A DNA stretch of 64,000 nt, taken from positions 15,103,362-15,167,361 of the forward strand of contig NC_060061.1 in the NCBI RefSeq assembly GCF_020283565.1, read 5' to 3'. Positions 37,213-48,929 of this stretch are shown here, one piece after another; positions within the stretch are counted from its first letter, which is position 1; the number at the start of each line of letters is the position of its first letter. A program made the position numbers and the translations under genes. Under the pieces are notes generated by a model that had not been told where the DNA came from, searched no databases, and was given only the letters and a program-made list of their open reading frames with translations. Origin of the DNA: Trifolium pratense. Taxonomy: Eukaryota > Streptophyta > Magnoliopsida > Fabales > Fabaceae.

Positions 37213-37830
37213 TAGGGGTGCTCGCGGTTCGGTTTGGATCGGTTTTGTGGCAAAAATTCATCCGATCCAAAATTAAAATTACGTGTGGTTCGGTTCGGTT
37301 TTGGATGGCTAATTAAAAAAATTCGATCCAATCCGATCCAATTTTGTGCGGTTTAATTTGGATCGGTTTTTGGATATCCAAATTACAAATTAAATTTTAC
37401 TTATTTAAATATTAATGTTATAAATACATGATAAAATAATATATTTTATGTAAAATATAAGACATAATATGTTAAAAATTAATATTTTGCAATGACAATT
37501 ATCAAATATATTTGAAACCTATGAAATAGTAAAAAGAAATAGATAAAATTGAACTAATATGTGTTATTGAGAAAATTAAAAACCAACAATTAATATGTTA
37601 ATGTAATATATCATACTAATAAAAAGTTAAATAACTATTGAAAATTATGTATGCGGTTTGGTTCGGTTTGGATCGGTTTTGAAAAATCAATCCAAAATCC
37701 GATCCGATTCAGCGGTTTTCACAAAAGGACATCCAAACACATCCAAAAATATTCGGTTTTTTGCGGTTTTCGGTTTTTTTGGATCGGTTTTCGGTTATTT
37801 TTTGGATTGGTTTGGATTTGAGCACCTCTA
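37213..37830. mobile_element. Non-autonomous hAT element with perfect 8-bp target duplication
   Basis: 618 bp, with terminal inverted repeats TAGGGGTGCTC (left) and GAGCACCTCTA (right). The subterminal regions are full of CGGTTCGGTTTGGATCGG-like repeats. It is flanked by GAAGGCAC at 37205-37212 and 37831-37838. The 8-bp duplication and TAGGGGTG start are typical of hAT. No transposase is encoded. Confidence 0.92.
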
Positions 37831-37838
37831 GAAGGCAC

Positions 37839-39920
37839 ACGCCTCTCCCACTTAGGTTTTGTTGCATTTTTTTTTTGCTTAGTTTGTTTAAATTTTCTTG
37901 TGTAAATTTTCGCACGGTCCTTCGTCGGTGGGTTAGCCGACGAAGGACTTGTTGTGTTCAAATTGGTTACGATAAGATTAGTTGAAAAGAATTCTGCAAC
38001 AATTACACAAAGGGTAACACAAATGGGATTTTCCCACATGTAACGCCCAAGTCTGACGAGGGCGGGAAGTGGTTATCGGTGCATGAGGCATGACATGAGT
38101 TTTAGAATTTTATACAATACAATTTAATGGTTATTTTTAGTTATAACATTCACCCTAAAACAATAGTGACATTATATGTGAGAAACATGTGTTTATATTT
38201 ATTTTTCTTCTATTCTTATTATTATTTTAAATTTATTTTAGTTTTTACGCTTTACGCACATTTAAAAATTCTTAACATCACATTTGACATCAATTTTTCA
38301 TATCCAGAAAGCATTTCTCGCGTTGAAAAGTGCCAAAATGTAACTAAGTATTCACTATACTTTTTTGTCAAGTAATATAATGACTAGAAATTTAACATTT
38401 AAGGTAGATAAGTGGAATGACCGGGATTCGAATCCCGATCCCCTACATAATAATTTAATGTCATGTTAATTGAGCTAAAATCATGGGACACATTCACTAC
38501 CTAAATTTATTTGTTACTGTTTTTATGATTTTGTCCATCAGTGAAATTAACTTGTAAATAATATTGAGTTCATAAAATCATTTTTACGATATTACACAAA
38601 TTAAGAAATGTAATTATAAAAAAAAATTATGAATTTGTTTATAAATTGTCCTTCATTAATATATGATAGTAATATAGAGTAATAAATAATTAACAATACC
38701 ATAAAAAAAATAGTATTAAATGCTTTAGTATTATAAAGTGACTTATATTTTGCTGCGGAGGGAGTACCTCTCTAGTTTCGAGGGTTATTAATTTTCTTTA
38801 TATTGTTTTTTTTTTGTCTTAGAAGAAGTGGTAAATCAACTGAAATTAAACTCACATAATTGTGAGATCTCGGGTTCGAACCCGGGTCACGACGTCCAGC
38901 CTAATAATTTCGACATTTTTTGTCAGTTGCGTTTGGACTTATGGGACAACTTTCCTTATCCTATTCTATTCTATCAAAGTAAACGTTCCCGTATTAATAC
39001 TTTTTGGAAAATGCTAAAAATGTATTATCTTTCATCATTAACTTTTTTATTTGTGTCTTTTTTTAGCATGTTTAACTGATGCCACAGCCACATGGTCAGT
39101 GGGCACTGTTTAGCATGACCCATAATTTTTTATAAGCGATTTAATTTTTTTTTAATAATCCCTTATCTAGTTTCGAGGGTTATTAACTTTTCTTATACAT
39201 GGCAGCCGAGTCATCTAAGTGATTTGCTACATCAGTGTTGACTTGGTTAAAATTAATCTTTTGTAAAAGGGTCAAACATAAGAGGTCAAAAGTGCTATTT
39301 TAAAAATTAGGGGATAAAATTGTAATTTTGTGAAACTTAGGGAAATAAAAATTAAATCATAAATTTTTTGTCACATCAATGTCAATTAATTCTTTTATCT
39401 TTAAATTTTATTTAGGTATGCATATATGCCTAAATTTGAAAGTTTGTATTTGCGTGTGTCCCTCGTAGTTGATGTTGTAGGAATTAGTTTTAATTTTTTT
39501 TAAAGAAGCCAAAAAATATGCTATTAAATTAAAGTTAAGCACATGATTTGCTTGACTAGAGTTACAAGAGGTTACAAAAAGTGCAAAATCATCAAAATAT
39601 GAAAAACTAAATCAAAATCATAAACAACATATCTAACCATGACATATTCAAATCATAATTAAAAAATTTCTTTCTAGTCTTCAAGCACCACGACGATAAA
39701 CTTTTCACCTTGTCTAACAACATCTCCACCAAAGAATCGAGCAAAAATCGTACCGTTTCTTTCTTTCAGAGAATCCAACAAGTCAACCAAACCATTTGTA
39801 AGCCTGATCAAACTTTTTTACGAAAAACACAAGCATTACAAAATTGTGAAGCGTGATCATTTTTGTGCTGAACCTCTAAATTTTCGGAACCAGCCATGTG
39901 AATAGTGTATATAGTCAAAC
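37839..39920. other. Intergenic region with repeat fragments
   Basis: No gene is visible. tRNA-like B-boxes occur at about 38424 (minus orientation, ggattcgaatcc) and 38872 (ggttcgaaccc), probably SINE remnants without clear tails. A lone Stowaway-like end, cggagggagtacctc, lies at about 38756. The phrase 'tctagtttcgagggttattaa' occurs twice, at about 38772 and 39168. Confidence 0.4.
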
Positions 39921-40290
39921 TTGTTAAATATACTTGGATCTCATCCCAAAAACTAGCTCAAAGGGTGAGGTTGCCTCTCACATATTTATACACTTCACAT
40001 TCCGGGAACCTAAGCAATGTGAGACTTCAAACAAACAAACTACACAACTACATATTCCAATAAGACTTCAAACACAACAACACTAACCGGGTTAAGGACT
40101 GCAATGTGAGCATTTGACCTAGGACCACGCTAGGCGTGAGGCTGGGTATTGAAATATGTAGTTGTGCAGTTGGTTTGTTTGAAGTCTTACTTTGCTTAGG
40201 TTCCCAAGATGTAAAGTGTATAAATATGTGAGGGGGCAATCTCACCCTTTGAGCTAGCTTTTCAGGATGAGATCCAAACATATTTAACAA
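39921..40290. repeat. Long foldback element (arms of about 140 bp)
   Basis: The arms 39921-40062 and about 40150-40290 are inverted copies. The left arm begins ttgttaaatatacttggatc and the right arm ends as its complement. The arms share words such as 'ctcaaagggtgag', 'cacatatttatacactt' and 'aacaaactacacaactacat'. A spacer of about 90 bp separates them. Non-coding. Transcription would give a long hairpin RNA. Confidence 0.8.
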
Positions 40291-40338
40291 AATTGTCATA
40301 TATTTTTTACGGAGGGAGTAATCAATACAATATTACGA

Positions 40339-40343
40339 CTGTG
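40339..40343. repeat. Retrotransposon target site duplication, left
   Basis: CTGTG lies directly before the left LTR, and CTGAG directly follows the right LTR at 48695-48699. They match in 4 of 5 bases. Confidence 0.55.
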
Positions 40344-41555
40344 TGATGACATTCCATCATTTGAGTATTTTTAATTTTTATTCTATAGTATTTTAGTTAG
40401 TTTTTAAGAGTATTGTATGGTCAAAGAGAAGAATTTATGAAGAAAATAACACATAAAAGAGTTTGAAGATAAAAGACCAAAGAAGAAAAAGACTTAGAAA
40501 AACTCTCAATATTTTGAAGCTAAAAGAAGCTTCATTCTCTGTTTTTCTCGTGTCCCCAGCCTGATCCAATAGTGGCGCGATTTTCCACTTTCCAAAGCAT
40601 GACATCAGCGTGCATGACAGCATGACATCAGCAGCTTTGTTCTCTTCATTTAAAGGATGACGTGTCAGAGGAATAATAGCACGTGATTTGTTTCTAGTGG
40701 ACAAATTGTATTTCTGAAGCATATATTAATAAGTGCTTTTCATTAACCTAAAAAAATCACGCACGCCGAGAGAAGAAGTTACACAGTACGAGAGACTGAC
40801 GGCTTGCACAGCGGAGCAACTAATTGGTGATTCAAGTCATTCAACCGCAATTTTATGTGTAATTTTGAATACTATTTTTATCTCTGATCAATATTATGAG
40901 TAGCTAATTTATCAATTGTTAGGGATGAGTAAACCTAGATGACTATTCTTATTTTATGATTTGATTTATGATTATTGAAGAATTCTATTGATTATTTTTC
41001 TTATATCTGTGCTTAATGCTTTTATCGATTGATCACCGTTAAATTGATTTACGATTCGTATTGTGATACGGGAGTTGAATTTATGAATGCTTTGATATAA
41101 GAAATTCTTGCCTTTGTAATTTAGGAATAGATGCAAACCCTTGAAACCAATTTAGAATTCTTGTTCATTCATGCTTAATTCTAATCTTAAATTCACTAAG
41201 GAATTAGGAATTATTTTAGAATTAACGACTCTGTCACTAAGGAATTAGGACACGAATACTTTAGGGAATTCGGTAATAATTTGATAAATACCTTCAATAG
41301 TCATAATCAAGTCACTACATTAAGATAGTAGTCTAGTAAAACTCATCCCTGACATTTTTATTATTATCAAATACAAAGTAATTTTCGTTGTTATTATTAT
41401 TATTGCTATTGCAACCAATTAAACTGAAACCTTTTGTTCAATCGAGTAAACTTCACAATTCAACAGTATAACGCGATCCTTGAGTTCGACACTCGGTCTT
41501 ACCGTTTTAAATATATTACTTGCACGATTTCGTACACTTGCGAAAATCGCCATCA
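40344..41555 (+). repeat. Left LTR (5' LTR)
   Basis: 1212 bp, starting TGATGACATTCC and ending AAATCGCCATCA. I see only two differences from the right LTR: one extra base at about 40838, and A versus C at about 41103. It contains a G-box CACGTG (40680-40685) and an ACGT-core TGACGTGTCA (40658-40667), plus two copies of gcatgacatcagc at about 40598-40633. Confidence 0.95.
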
Positions 41556-41561
41556 AGTTTT

Positions 41562-41579
41562 TGGCGCCGTTGCCGGGGA
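41562..41579 (+). other. Primer-binding site (tRNA-Asp)
   Basis: TGGCGCCGTTGCCGGGGA is complementary to the 3' end of plant tRNA-Asp including CCA. The position right after the left LTR fits the minus-strand primer site. Confidence 0.9.
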
Positions 41580-41627
41580 CACGAGAAAAACAGAGAATGA
41601 AGCTTCTCAGCAACACAAGTAGAAGCG

Positions 41628-44600
41628 GTGAATTTTCTCAGCAACCAAACAAATCGCCAACAGAATAATCCTTACTCAAACACATTCAATCCAGGCTGGA
41701 GGAATCATCCAAACTTCTCATGGAAGAACCAACAAGGTGGCCCTCAAAGTCAACAACAAGGGGGTTACCAAGGAGGTACATCAAATCAATCGTCAGTTCC
41801 ACAAAAGAAGGCAGATTGGGAGTTAGCTATTGAAGCAATGGCCACAAACATGAACTCTTTCACTCAAGAGACAAGAGCTGCACAAAAGAATACAACAGCT
41901 TCAATAAAAAATCTTGAAATTCAGGTTGGTCAAATTGCTCAACAACTCTCACAACGAGCTCCTGGAAGTCTTCCAAGCAATACTGTTATTAATCCAAGAG
42001 ACCATGGTAGTGTGAATGCTGTTGTCACAAGAAGTCAAAAAGTGAATGAATCACGATCACCCAATTTACAAAAGGGTGGGAGTGAGTCATCGCCTACACT
42101 TGTTGAGGTAGAGTTAGAAGTTCGAAGTACTGAAAAAGAAGATGATGTTGAAGTGCTTGAAAAGAAAGAAGAACCAATTGTGCAAAAGAAAGAGAGCCTT
42201 CCGAAACCAGAGATCAAGTTACCTTTCCCTCAAAGGCTTAAAAAAGAAAAAGATGAGAAGAATTTCGGTAAGTTTCTAGAGGTGTTCAAAAAGCTTCAAA
42301 TCAACATTCCTTTTGCCGAAGCTCTGGAGCAAATGCCTACTTATGCAAAGTTTATGAAAGATATCATCTCAAGAAAGAGAACTATTGGTGATGAGAAGGT
42401 GAGACTCACAGAGCAATGTAGTGCAATTTTACATCGGAAGATTCCACAAAAACTCAAAGATCCTGGAAGTGTCACTATTCCTTGTACCATTGGGGATAGA
42501 ACTTTCAAGAAAGCTTTAATTGATCTTGGAGCTAGTGTAAGTTTGATGCCGCTATCCATTTACAAGAAGTTGGGTATTGGGAAGATTAATAATACCAGGA
42601 TGACATTGGAGTTTGCCGACCATTCAATAAAACACCCATACGGTATTGTTGAAGATGTTCTAATGAAAGTGGACAAATTAATATTTCCGGTGGATTTTGT
42701 TGTTCTTGAGATGCCGGAAGATGATGACATCCCGTTGATCCTTGGAAGACCATTTTTAAGGACGGGAAGATGTTTAATTGATTTAGAAGATGGTACTTTA
42801 ACTTTGAAAGTGTATGATGAAGTTGTCAAGTTAAACGTCCTTGAAGCAATGAAACATCCAGACGAAAAAGAGGAGTGCTATAGGGTTAACATTCTGAACT
42901 CAATAATTGGGGAACAAATAAAACAACAAGTTCCAAGTCTACCCCTTGAAAGAGTTTTGAGTTTGCCACCAGAAATTGTTCAAGAAAATAAAGACCCTAG
43001 AGAATGTGAAGTTCTAACTATGTTGGAGGCTCTTCCATCCTACAACCGTCGCACCCCTACTAGGTGGGAGGAGTTACATCCCAAAGAAGAAGTTGTTATG
43101 GAAGAATCAAAGAAAGCACCGGTAGTTGAACTTAAGAAATTACCCTCGCATTTGAAGTATGTGTTCCTTGGTGAGAGGGATGAATATCCGGCTATTATAA
43201 GTGCAAATTTAAGTTCTTTGGAAGAAGAAAAATTGTTGAGAATCCTCAGACAGTACAAAGGTGCCATTGGGTGGTCCATTGAAGACTTGAAGGGCATAAG
43301 CCCTACTTTCTGCATGCATAAGATTTTGATGGAAGACAACCATAAACCAGTGATACAACCGCAGCGGAGACTCAATCCAGCCATGAAAGAGGTAGTTAGA
43401 AAAGAGGTGGTTAAGCTACTTGAAGCAGGTCTTATTTATCCTATCTCCGACAGTTCGTGGGTTAGTCCTGTCCAAGTTGTTCCAAAAAAGGGCGGGACTA
43501 CGGTGGTGATGAATGAAAAGAATGAGTTAATCCCAACTCGCACAGTCACTGGATGGAGAGTTTGCATTGATTACAGGAGGCTGAACACTGCAACAAGGAA
43601 AGACCACTTTCTATTACCTTTCATTGATCAGATGCTAGAGAGGTTGGCAGGTCATGATTACTATTGTTTCCTAGATGGGTACTCCGGTTATAATCAAATT
43701 GCTGTAGCACCGGAGGATCAAGAGAAGACCGCCTTTACCTGCCCCTACGGGATATATGCTTACAGGAGGATGCCATTCGGTTTGTGCAATGCACCCGCAA
43801 CTTTTCAAAGGTGCATGATGTCGATATTCTCTGATATGATTGAAAAACAAATCGAGGTATTTATGGATGATTTTTCTGTTTTTGGCTCTTCTTTTGATAA
43901 TTGTCTAATTAATTTATCTCTTGTATTGGAAAGGTGTCAAAAATCTAATTTGGTTCTAAATTGGGAGAAATGTCATTTCATGGTGAGAGAGGGAATTGTT
44001 TTGGGTCACCGAATCTCTTACAAGGGGATAGAGGTTGACCAAGCAAAAATTGAAGTAATTGAAAAACTTCCCCCTCCTACTAATGAAAAAGGTATTAGAA
44101 GCTTTTTAGGTCATGCGGGTTTTTATAGGAGGTTTATTAAAGATTTTTCCAAAATAGCAAAACCTCTTACTAATTTACTCGTGAAAGACACACCTTTCCA
44201 ATTCAATGATGATTGTTTAAATGCTTTTAACATTTTGAAGCACAGGTTGGTCACTGCCCCTATTGTCACTGCACCTGATTGGTCACTACCTTTTGAAATT
44301 ATGTGTGATGCAAGTGACATAGCTGTTGGGGCAGTGCTTGGGCAAAGGAAAAATAAGTTGTTGCATGTAATTTATTATGCTAGTCATGTCTTGAATCCAG
44401 CACAACTTAACTATGCCACTACTGAAAAAGAACTTTTGGCTATTGTTTATGCTTTTGATAAATTTAGATCTTATTTATTAGGATATAAAGTTATTGTTTA
44501 CACTGATCATGCTGCTTTGAGGTATTTGTTTGCTAAGCAGGAATCGAAGCCGAGACTTTTGAGGTGGATATTGTTGTTACAGGAATTTGATCTAGAGATC

Positions 44601-46019
44601 CGAGATAAGAAGGGGTCAGAGAATACTGTGGCAGACCACCTCTCTCGATTGGAAACAGTGGAAGAGACGGAAGAGAAGAGGCCAATTCAGGACCTCTTTG
44701 CAGATGAACATATCTTAGCTGTGACAGTTGCACCGTGGTTTGCAGACTTCGCAAACTACATGGTGGGAAGTACAATTCCCTCTGATTTTACCTCCCAACA
44801 ACGCAAGAAATTCCTCCATGATTGCAAATTCTATGTGTGGGATGAGCCGTTTTTATATAAAAGGGGGGTAGATGGATTGTTAAGACGGTGTGTTCCGGAA
44901 GATGAGCAAGAGAAAGTGTTGTGGCATTGTCACGACTCAAGCTATGGCGGTCATTTTAGTGGAGATAGGACTGCTGCAAAGGTCCTTCAATCTGGTTTGT
45001 TTTGGCCTACATTATTTAAGGATGCTTTTACCTATGTTAAGAGATGTGACCGCTGCCAACGCACAGGAAATATTTCAAAAAGAAACGAGTTGCCTCAAAA
45101 TCCTATGTTGGAAGTAGAAATTTTTGATGTGTGGGGAATTGATTTTATGGGACCTTTCCCATCCTCATACTCAAAGATGTACATTTTAATGGCAGTGGAC
45201 TATGTCTCTAAGTGGGTAGAAGCAATTGCCACTCAAACCAATGATGCTCAAGTAGTGGTTTCTTTCCTCAAGAAAAATATTTTCTCACGCTTTGGAGTTC
45301 CTAGAGCGTTGATTAGTGATGAGGGAACCCACTTCCTCAATCGAAAGTTGGAGGCATTACTAAGAAAGTACAATGTGCATCATCGGATTGCAACTCCATA
45401 TCATCCTCAAACTAGTGGACAGGTGGAGGTATCTAACAGGCAAATCAAGCAAATTTTGGAGAAGACTGGGAATGCCTCAAGAAAAGATTGGTCAGTAAAG
45501 CTTGATGATGCATTGTGGGCTTACAGAACTGCATTCAAAACACCCATAGGTATGTCCCCTTTTCAAATTGTTTATGGAAAAGCTTGTCACTTACCTTTAG
45601 AACTAGAACACAAAGCATTGTGGGCCACAAAATTCCTAAATTTTGATCTTTATAAAGCGGGTGAATCCAGAGTTCTTCAACTCCATGAGTTGGATGAATT
45701 TCGGAATTACGCTTATGAGAATGCCAAAATTTATAAAGAAAAAACAAAAAATTGGCATGATAAAAAGATTCAAAATAGGGAATTTCAAGAAGGGCAGCTA
45801 GTTCTACTTTTTAATTCCAGGTTGAAGTTGTTTCCTGGAAAATTGAAATCAAGATGGTCTGGTCCATTCAAAGTTACAAAAGTATTTCCATATGGTGCCA
45901 TTGAAGTTAAAGATCCAGGTTCCGCGAGAACATTCAAGGTGAACGGACAAAGACTCAAACCATATTATGGGGGAGAGTCTGAGCGGCCAATTGAATCCAT
46001 CCCTTTGAAGTCCACATGA
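41628..46019 (+). CDS. Retrotransposon gag(partial)-pol polyprotein
   Basis: An open frame of about 1460 codons with no internal stop. In order: the C-terminal part of gag ([12 protein letters not shown], Gln-rich); an aspartic protease (core at about 42522 reading [10 protein letters not shown] instead of the usual DTGA/DSGA); reverse transcriptase (FMDDF at about 43860); RNase H ([34 protein letters not shown]); and integrase with an HHCC finger (from about 44922) and a D,D,E core (about 45138, 45315, 45420). The frame has no ATG until 41838. Upstream it is closed by a TGA at 41598, and the nearby ATG at 41597 is in another frame and stops after 23 codons. So gag lacks its N-terminal capsid part and normal start, and the element probably needs gag from elsewhere. 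Confidence 0.9.
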   Translation: MNFLSNQTNRQQNNPYSNTFNPGWRNHPNFSWKNQQGGPQSQQQGGYQGGTSNQSSVPQKKADWELAIEAMATNMNSFTQETRAAQKNTTASIKNLEIQVGQIAQQLSQRAPGSLPSNTVINPRDHGSVNAVVTRSQKVNESRSPNLQKGGSESSPTLVEVELEVRSTEKEDDVEVLEKKEEPIVQKKESLPKPEIKLPFPQRLKKEKDEKNFGKFLEVFKKLQINIPFAEALEQMPTYAKFMKDIISRKRTIGDEKVRLTEQCSAILHRKIPQKLKDPGSVTIPCTIGDRTFKKALIDLGASVSLMPLSIYKKLGIGKINNTRMTLEFADHSIKHPYGIVEDVLMKVDKLIFPVDFVVLEMPEDDDIPLILGRPFLRTGRCLIDLEDGTLTLKVYDEVVKLNVLEAMKHPDEKEECYRVNILNSIIGEQIKQQVPSLPLERVLSLPPEIVQENKDPRECEVLTMLEALPSYNRRTPTRWEELHPKEEVVMEESKKAPVVELKKLPSHLKYVFLGERDEYPAIISANLSSLEEEKLLRILRQYKGAIGWSIEDLKGISPTFCMHKILMEDNHKPVIQPQRRLNPAMKEVVRKEVVKLLEAGLIYPISDSSWVSPVQVVPKKGGTTVVMNEKNELIPTRTVTGWRVCIDYRRLNTATRKDHFLLPFIDQMLERLAGHDYYCFLDGYSGYNQIAVAPEDQEKTAFTCPYGIYAYRRMPFGLCNAPATFQRCMMSIFSDMIEKQIEVFMDDFSVFGSSFDNCLINLSLVLERCQKSNLVLNWEKCHFMVREGIVLGHRISYKGIEVDQAKIEVIEKLPPPTNEKGIRSFLGHAGFYRRFIKDFSKIAKPLTNLLVKDTPFQFNDDCLNAFNILKHRLVTAPIVTAPDWSLPFEIMCDASDIAVGAVLGQRKNKLLHVIYYASHVLNPAQLNYATTEKELLAIVYAFDKFRSYLLGYKVIVYTDHAALRYLFAKQESKPRLLRWILLLQEFDLEIRDKKGSENTVADHLSRLETVEETEEKRPIQDLFADEHILAVTVAPWFADFANYMVGSTIPSDFTSQQRKKFLHDCKFYVWDEPFLYKRGVDGLLRRCVPEDEQEKVLWHCHDSSYGGHFSGDRTAAKVLQSGLFWPTLFKDAFTYVKRCDRCQRTGNISKRNELPQNPMLEVEIFDVWGIDFMGPFPSSYSKMYILMAVDYVSKWVEAIATQTNDAQVVVSFLKKNIFSRFGVPRALISDEGTHFLNRKLEALLRKYNVHHRIATPYHPQTSGQVEVSNRQIKQILEKTGNASRKDWSVKLDDALWAYRTAFKTPIGMSPFQIVYGKACHLPLELEHKALWATKFLNFDLYKAGESRVLQLHELDEFRNYAYENAKIYKEKTKNWHDKKIQNREFQEGQLVLLFNSRLKLFPGKLKSRWSGPFKVTKVFPYGAIEVKDPGSARTFKVNGQRLKPYYGGESERPIESIPLKST

Positions 46020-47483
46020 CAAAGTGGCGCGTCAGGCTCAAGACGTTAAACACGCGCTTGATGGGAGGCAACCCATCCATTATGTTTTACCGTTCATTTT
46101 TCATTCAAAAAAAAAAAAAAAAGAAGAGAAAATAGAAAAGAAAAATAAAAAAGACTATCAATGATGTCACCTGCTGACAATCCCTTGTGTTTCATCTTTT
46201 TGTTGTTTTGTTTATTATCAAGTTTAATGTTTTTATGTCTTTTCAGAATTGTCAGTGTGTTAATACCTGAATTTGCATGATGAAAATCTCTTAGACTTGC
46301 ACATAAAAGAATACGGACGTGTGACTGCTCATGAAAGTGCAATGGTTAAAGAGACAAAGAGATGAATAGGAAAGATGGAGTTTTGCACGGTGTACTAGTT
46401 CAACCTTCAGATACCTCAGCTGGTGAGCACTTTGAGCCAAATAAATTCCACGGTATACTATTTCTTTCACATCTTATGAGTGTATCCATGTTTTGTATAT
46501 TTTCTAGAACTTGCGACTATTCTCTACTGTTGATTGGTTTTACATTTACACACATAGAGGCACATTTGTTTGGTACTCTGAGCCTTTTCAAGCTACCCTG
46601 TTATTATATATCTGTTGCTAAACCACTTTGAGCCAAAAAAAAAAAATAATCCTCTTTCTTTCGGTGACTAACTCAATTATAAGCCTTTTAGACCTGAAAT
46701 TTTTTATCTGTTTACCCTCCTTGGAGTTAGGTAGAAGCTTTAAATTTCCTTGTCATGGTATCATTTTAAGTTTGGGGTTGCTTCTGGAATTAGCAACATC
46801 TTAAGTTTGGGGTAGGGGTACTAGAGAACTAAAAAAAAAAAAAAAAAGTGAATAATAGAGACTCACAAAAAAATAATTGAGTTTCTTAAAAAAAAAAAAA
46901 GAATAAAGAGCCATTAAGCATGAAAAATAGTGGCATCTTAAAAAAAAAAAAAATGATGAAAAATAAGTTCTCTAAGTACCTATTCAACAATAAATTGAGC
47001 CCCGGTTATGGAATTTTTCAATAAGGAATAGTAGTTGATACCTAACTCCAATTTAGCCTATTTTTCCCAAATTTATCCCACCATTTACCCGAGCCAAGTT
47101 ACAACCTTTAAGACCTCAAAAATGTGTGTCATGTATTTACTTTGATTGACGGTTTAGAATTTTTTCAAGCTTATGGTAAAATAGCATTTGCATGTTGATG
47201 GAGTGAATACCCTGTCAAAATTGAGTGAATTAGTGAGTGAGAGATAAGGTTGAACTTTGAACATCGTGTGGAATGATCATTGAACCGAAGCTGATTGAAG
47301 TCTTGAAAACCAAAGCATTGATTGAGCAGGATCACTGAAGTTAAGACCGGTGGTTCTATTGCCGGATGAAGAGAAAAAGTTTTTTGAGATTTTTATCATT
47401 CAAATTAATTTGTTAATTCACTGACAGTTTTCTTTCGACAGAAATGTTACTTGAGGACAAGCAACAGTTCAAGTTTGGGGTTG
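46020..47483 (+). other. Non-coding 3' internal region of the retrotransposon
   Basis: Between the pol stop and the right LTR. There is no env-like frame, but there are several A runs (for example about 46107-46122, 46830-46845, 46880-46900). Polypurine-like words 'aagtttgggg' occur at about 46767, 46804 and, as the likely functional tract, 47471-47483. Confidence 0.7.
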
Positions 47484-48694
47484 TGATGACATTCCATCAT
47501 TTGAGTATTTTTAATTTTTATTCTATAGTATTTTAGTTAGTTTTTAAGAGTATTGTATGGTCAAAGAGAAGAATTTATGAAGAAAATAACACATAAAAGA
47601 GTTTGAAGATAAAAGACCAAAGAAGAAAAAGACTTAGAAAAACTCTCAATATTTTGAAGCTAAAAGAAGCTTCATTCTCTGTTTTTCTCGTGTCCCCAGC
47701 CTGATCCAATAGTGGCGCGATTTTCCACTTTCCAAAGCATGACATCAGCGTGCATGACAGCATGACATCAGCAGCTTTGTTCTCTTCATTTAAAGGATGA
47801 CGTGTCAGAGGAATAATAGCACGTGATTTGTTTCTAGTGGACAAATTGTATTTCTGAAGCATATATTAATAAGTGCTTTTCATTAACCTAAAAAAATCAC
47901 GCACGCCGAGAGAAGAAGTTACACAGTACGAGAGACTGACGGCTTGCACAGCGGAGCAACTAATTGGTGATTCAAGTATTCAACCGCAATTTTATGTGTA
48001 ATTTTGAATACTATTTTTATCTCTGATCAATATTATGAGTAGCTAATTTATCAATTGTTAGGGATGAGTAAACCTAGATGACTATTCTTATTTTATGATT
48101 TGATTTATGATTATTGAAGAATTCTATTGATTATTTTTCTTATATCTGTGCTTAATGCTTTTATCGATTGATCACCGTTAAATTGATTTACGATTCGTAT
48201 TGTGATACGGGAGTTGAATTTATGAATGCTTTGATATAAGACATTCTTGCCTTTGTAATTTAGGAATAGATGCAAACCCTTGAAACCAATTTAGAATTCT
48301 TGTTCATTCATGCTTAATTCTAATCTTAAATTCACTAAGGAATTAGGAATTATTTTAGAATTAACGACTCTGTCACTAAGGAATTAGGACACGAATACTT
48401 TAGGGAATTCGGTAATAATTTGATAAATACCTTCAATAGTCATAATCAAGTCACTACATTAAGATAGTAGTCTAGTAAAACTCATCCCTGACATTTTTAT
48501 TATTATCAAATACAAAGTAATTTTCGTTGTTATTATTATTATTGCTATTGCAACCAATTAAACTGAAACCTTTTGTTCAATCGAGTAAACTTCACAATTC
48601 AACAGTATAACGCGATCCTTGAGTTCGACACTCGGTCTTACCGTTTTAAATATATTACTTGCACGATTTCGTACACTTGCGAAAATCGCCATCA
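47484..48694 (+). repeat. Right LTR (3' LTR)
   Basis: 1211 bp, almost identical to the left LTR, which indicates a recent insertion. It ends CATCA and is followed by CTGAG, close to the CTGTG before the left LTR. Confidence 0.95.
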
Positions 48695-48929
48695 CTGAGC
48701 GTTAATTCTTAGGAGCGTGACTGTGATCCCTCTTGCTGTTCATCGACAAGAGTTGTGGATATAATAAAAATCTTAGACATAAACTATGAAATAGTTCAAA
48801 TACATAATATATACAGGAAAGAAGCTAGATAAATGACAAATAAAGAACAGTAAATAAATACGTACTACATGAAAGTGTTTAGGCTTCATATATGAAACAA
48901 AACAACTCTGACATAGCTAAGCTACACAA
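48695..48929 (+). promoter_or_regulatory. Upstream region of lectin kinase copy 2, truncated by the retroelement
   Basis: Homologous to the region ahead of copy 1 (33718-33986), but the homology starts exactly at the LTR edge. Only about 235 bp of native upstream sequence separates the LTR from the ATG, so the LTR could affect expression. Confidence 0.6.

Larger units (their letters stand above)
40344..48694 (+). mobile_element. Ty3/gypsy (Athila-like) LTR retrotransposon, nearly complete
   Basis: 8351 bp, bounded by two LTRs of about 1.21 kb that start TGATG and end CATCA. A primer-binding site complementary to the 3' end of tRNA-Asp (TGGCGCCGTTGCCGGGGA) lies at 41562-41579, six bases inside the left LTR. 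A polypurine-like tract (aagtttggggttg) ends at 47483. The internal region has one long pol frame. The tRNA-Asp site, the pol sequence and the LTR size point to the Athila/Tat side of plant gypsy elements. The N-terminal part of gag is missing and no env-like frame is seen. It inserted just upstream of lectin kinase copy 2. Confidence 0.92.

Noticed and set aside
38415..38895. tRNA genes suggested by ggattcgaatcc and ggttcgaaccc
   Set aside because: Only B-box-like parts are present, with no complete cloverleaf or acceptor stem. They are best read as SINE remnants.
40435..40722. 95-codon minus-strand frame, also present at 47575-47862
   Set aside because: It lies entirely within the two identical LTRs and resembles no known protein. 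The match to the leader region is due to the 33-bp inverted repeat.
41434..41668. Short overlapping frames across the LTR end and the primer-binding site
   Set aside because: They span the LTR/primer-site boundary, have no domain, and are explained by open sequence in the retroelement leader.
44533..45747. Minus-strand frames within the pol region
   Set aside because: Shadows of the gag-pol frame with no recognisable domains.
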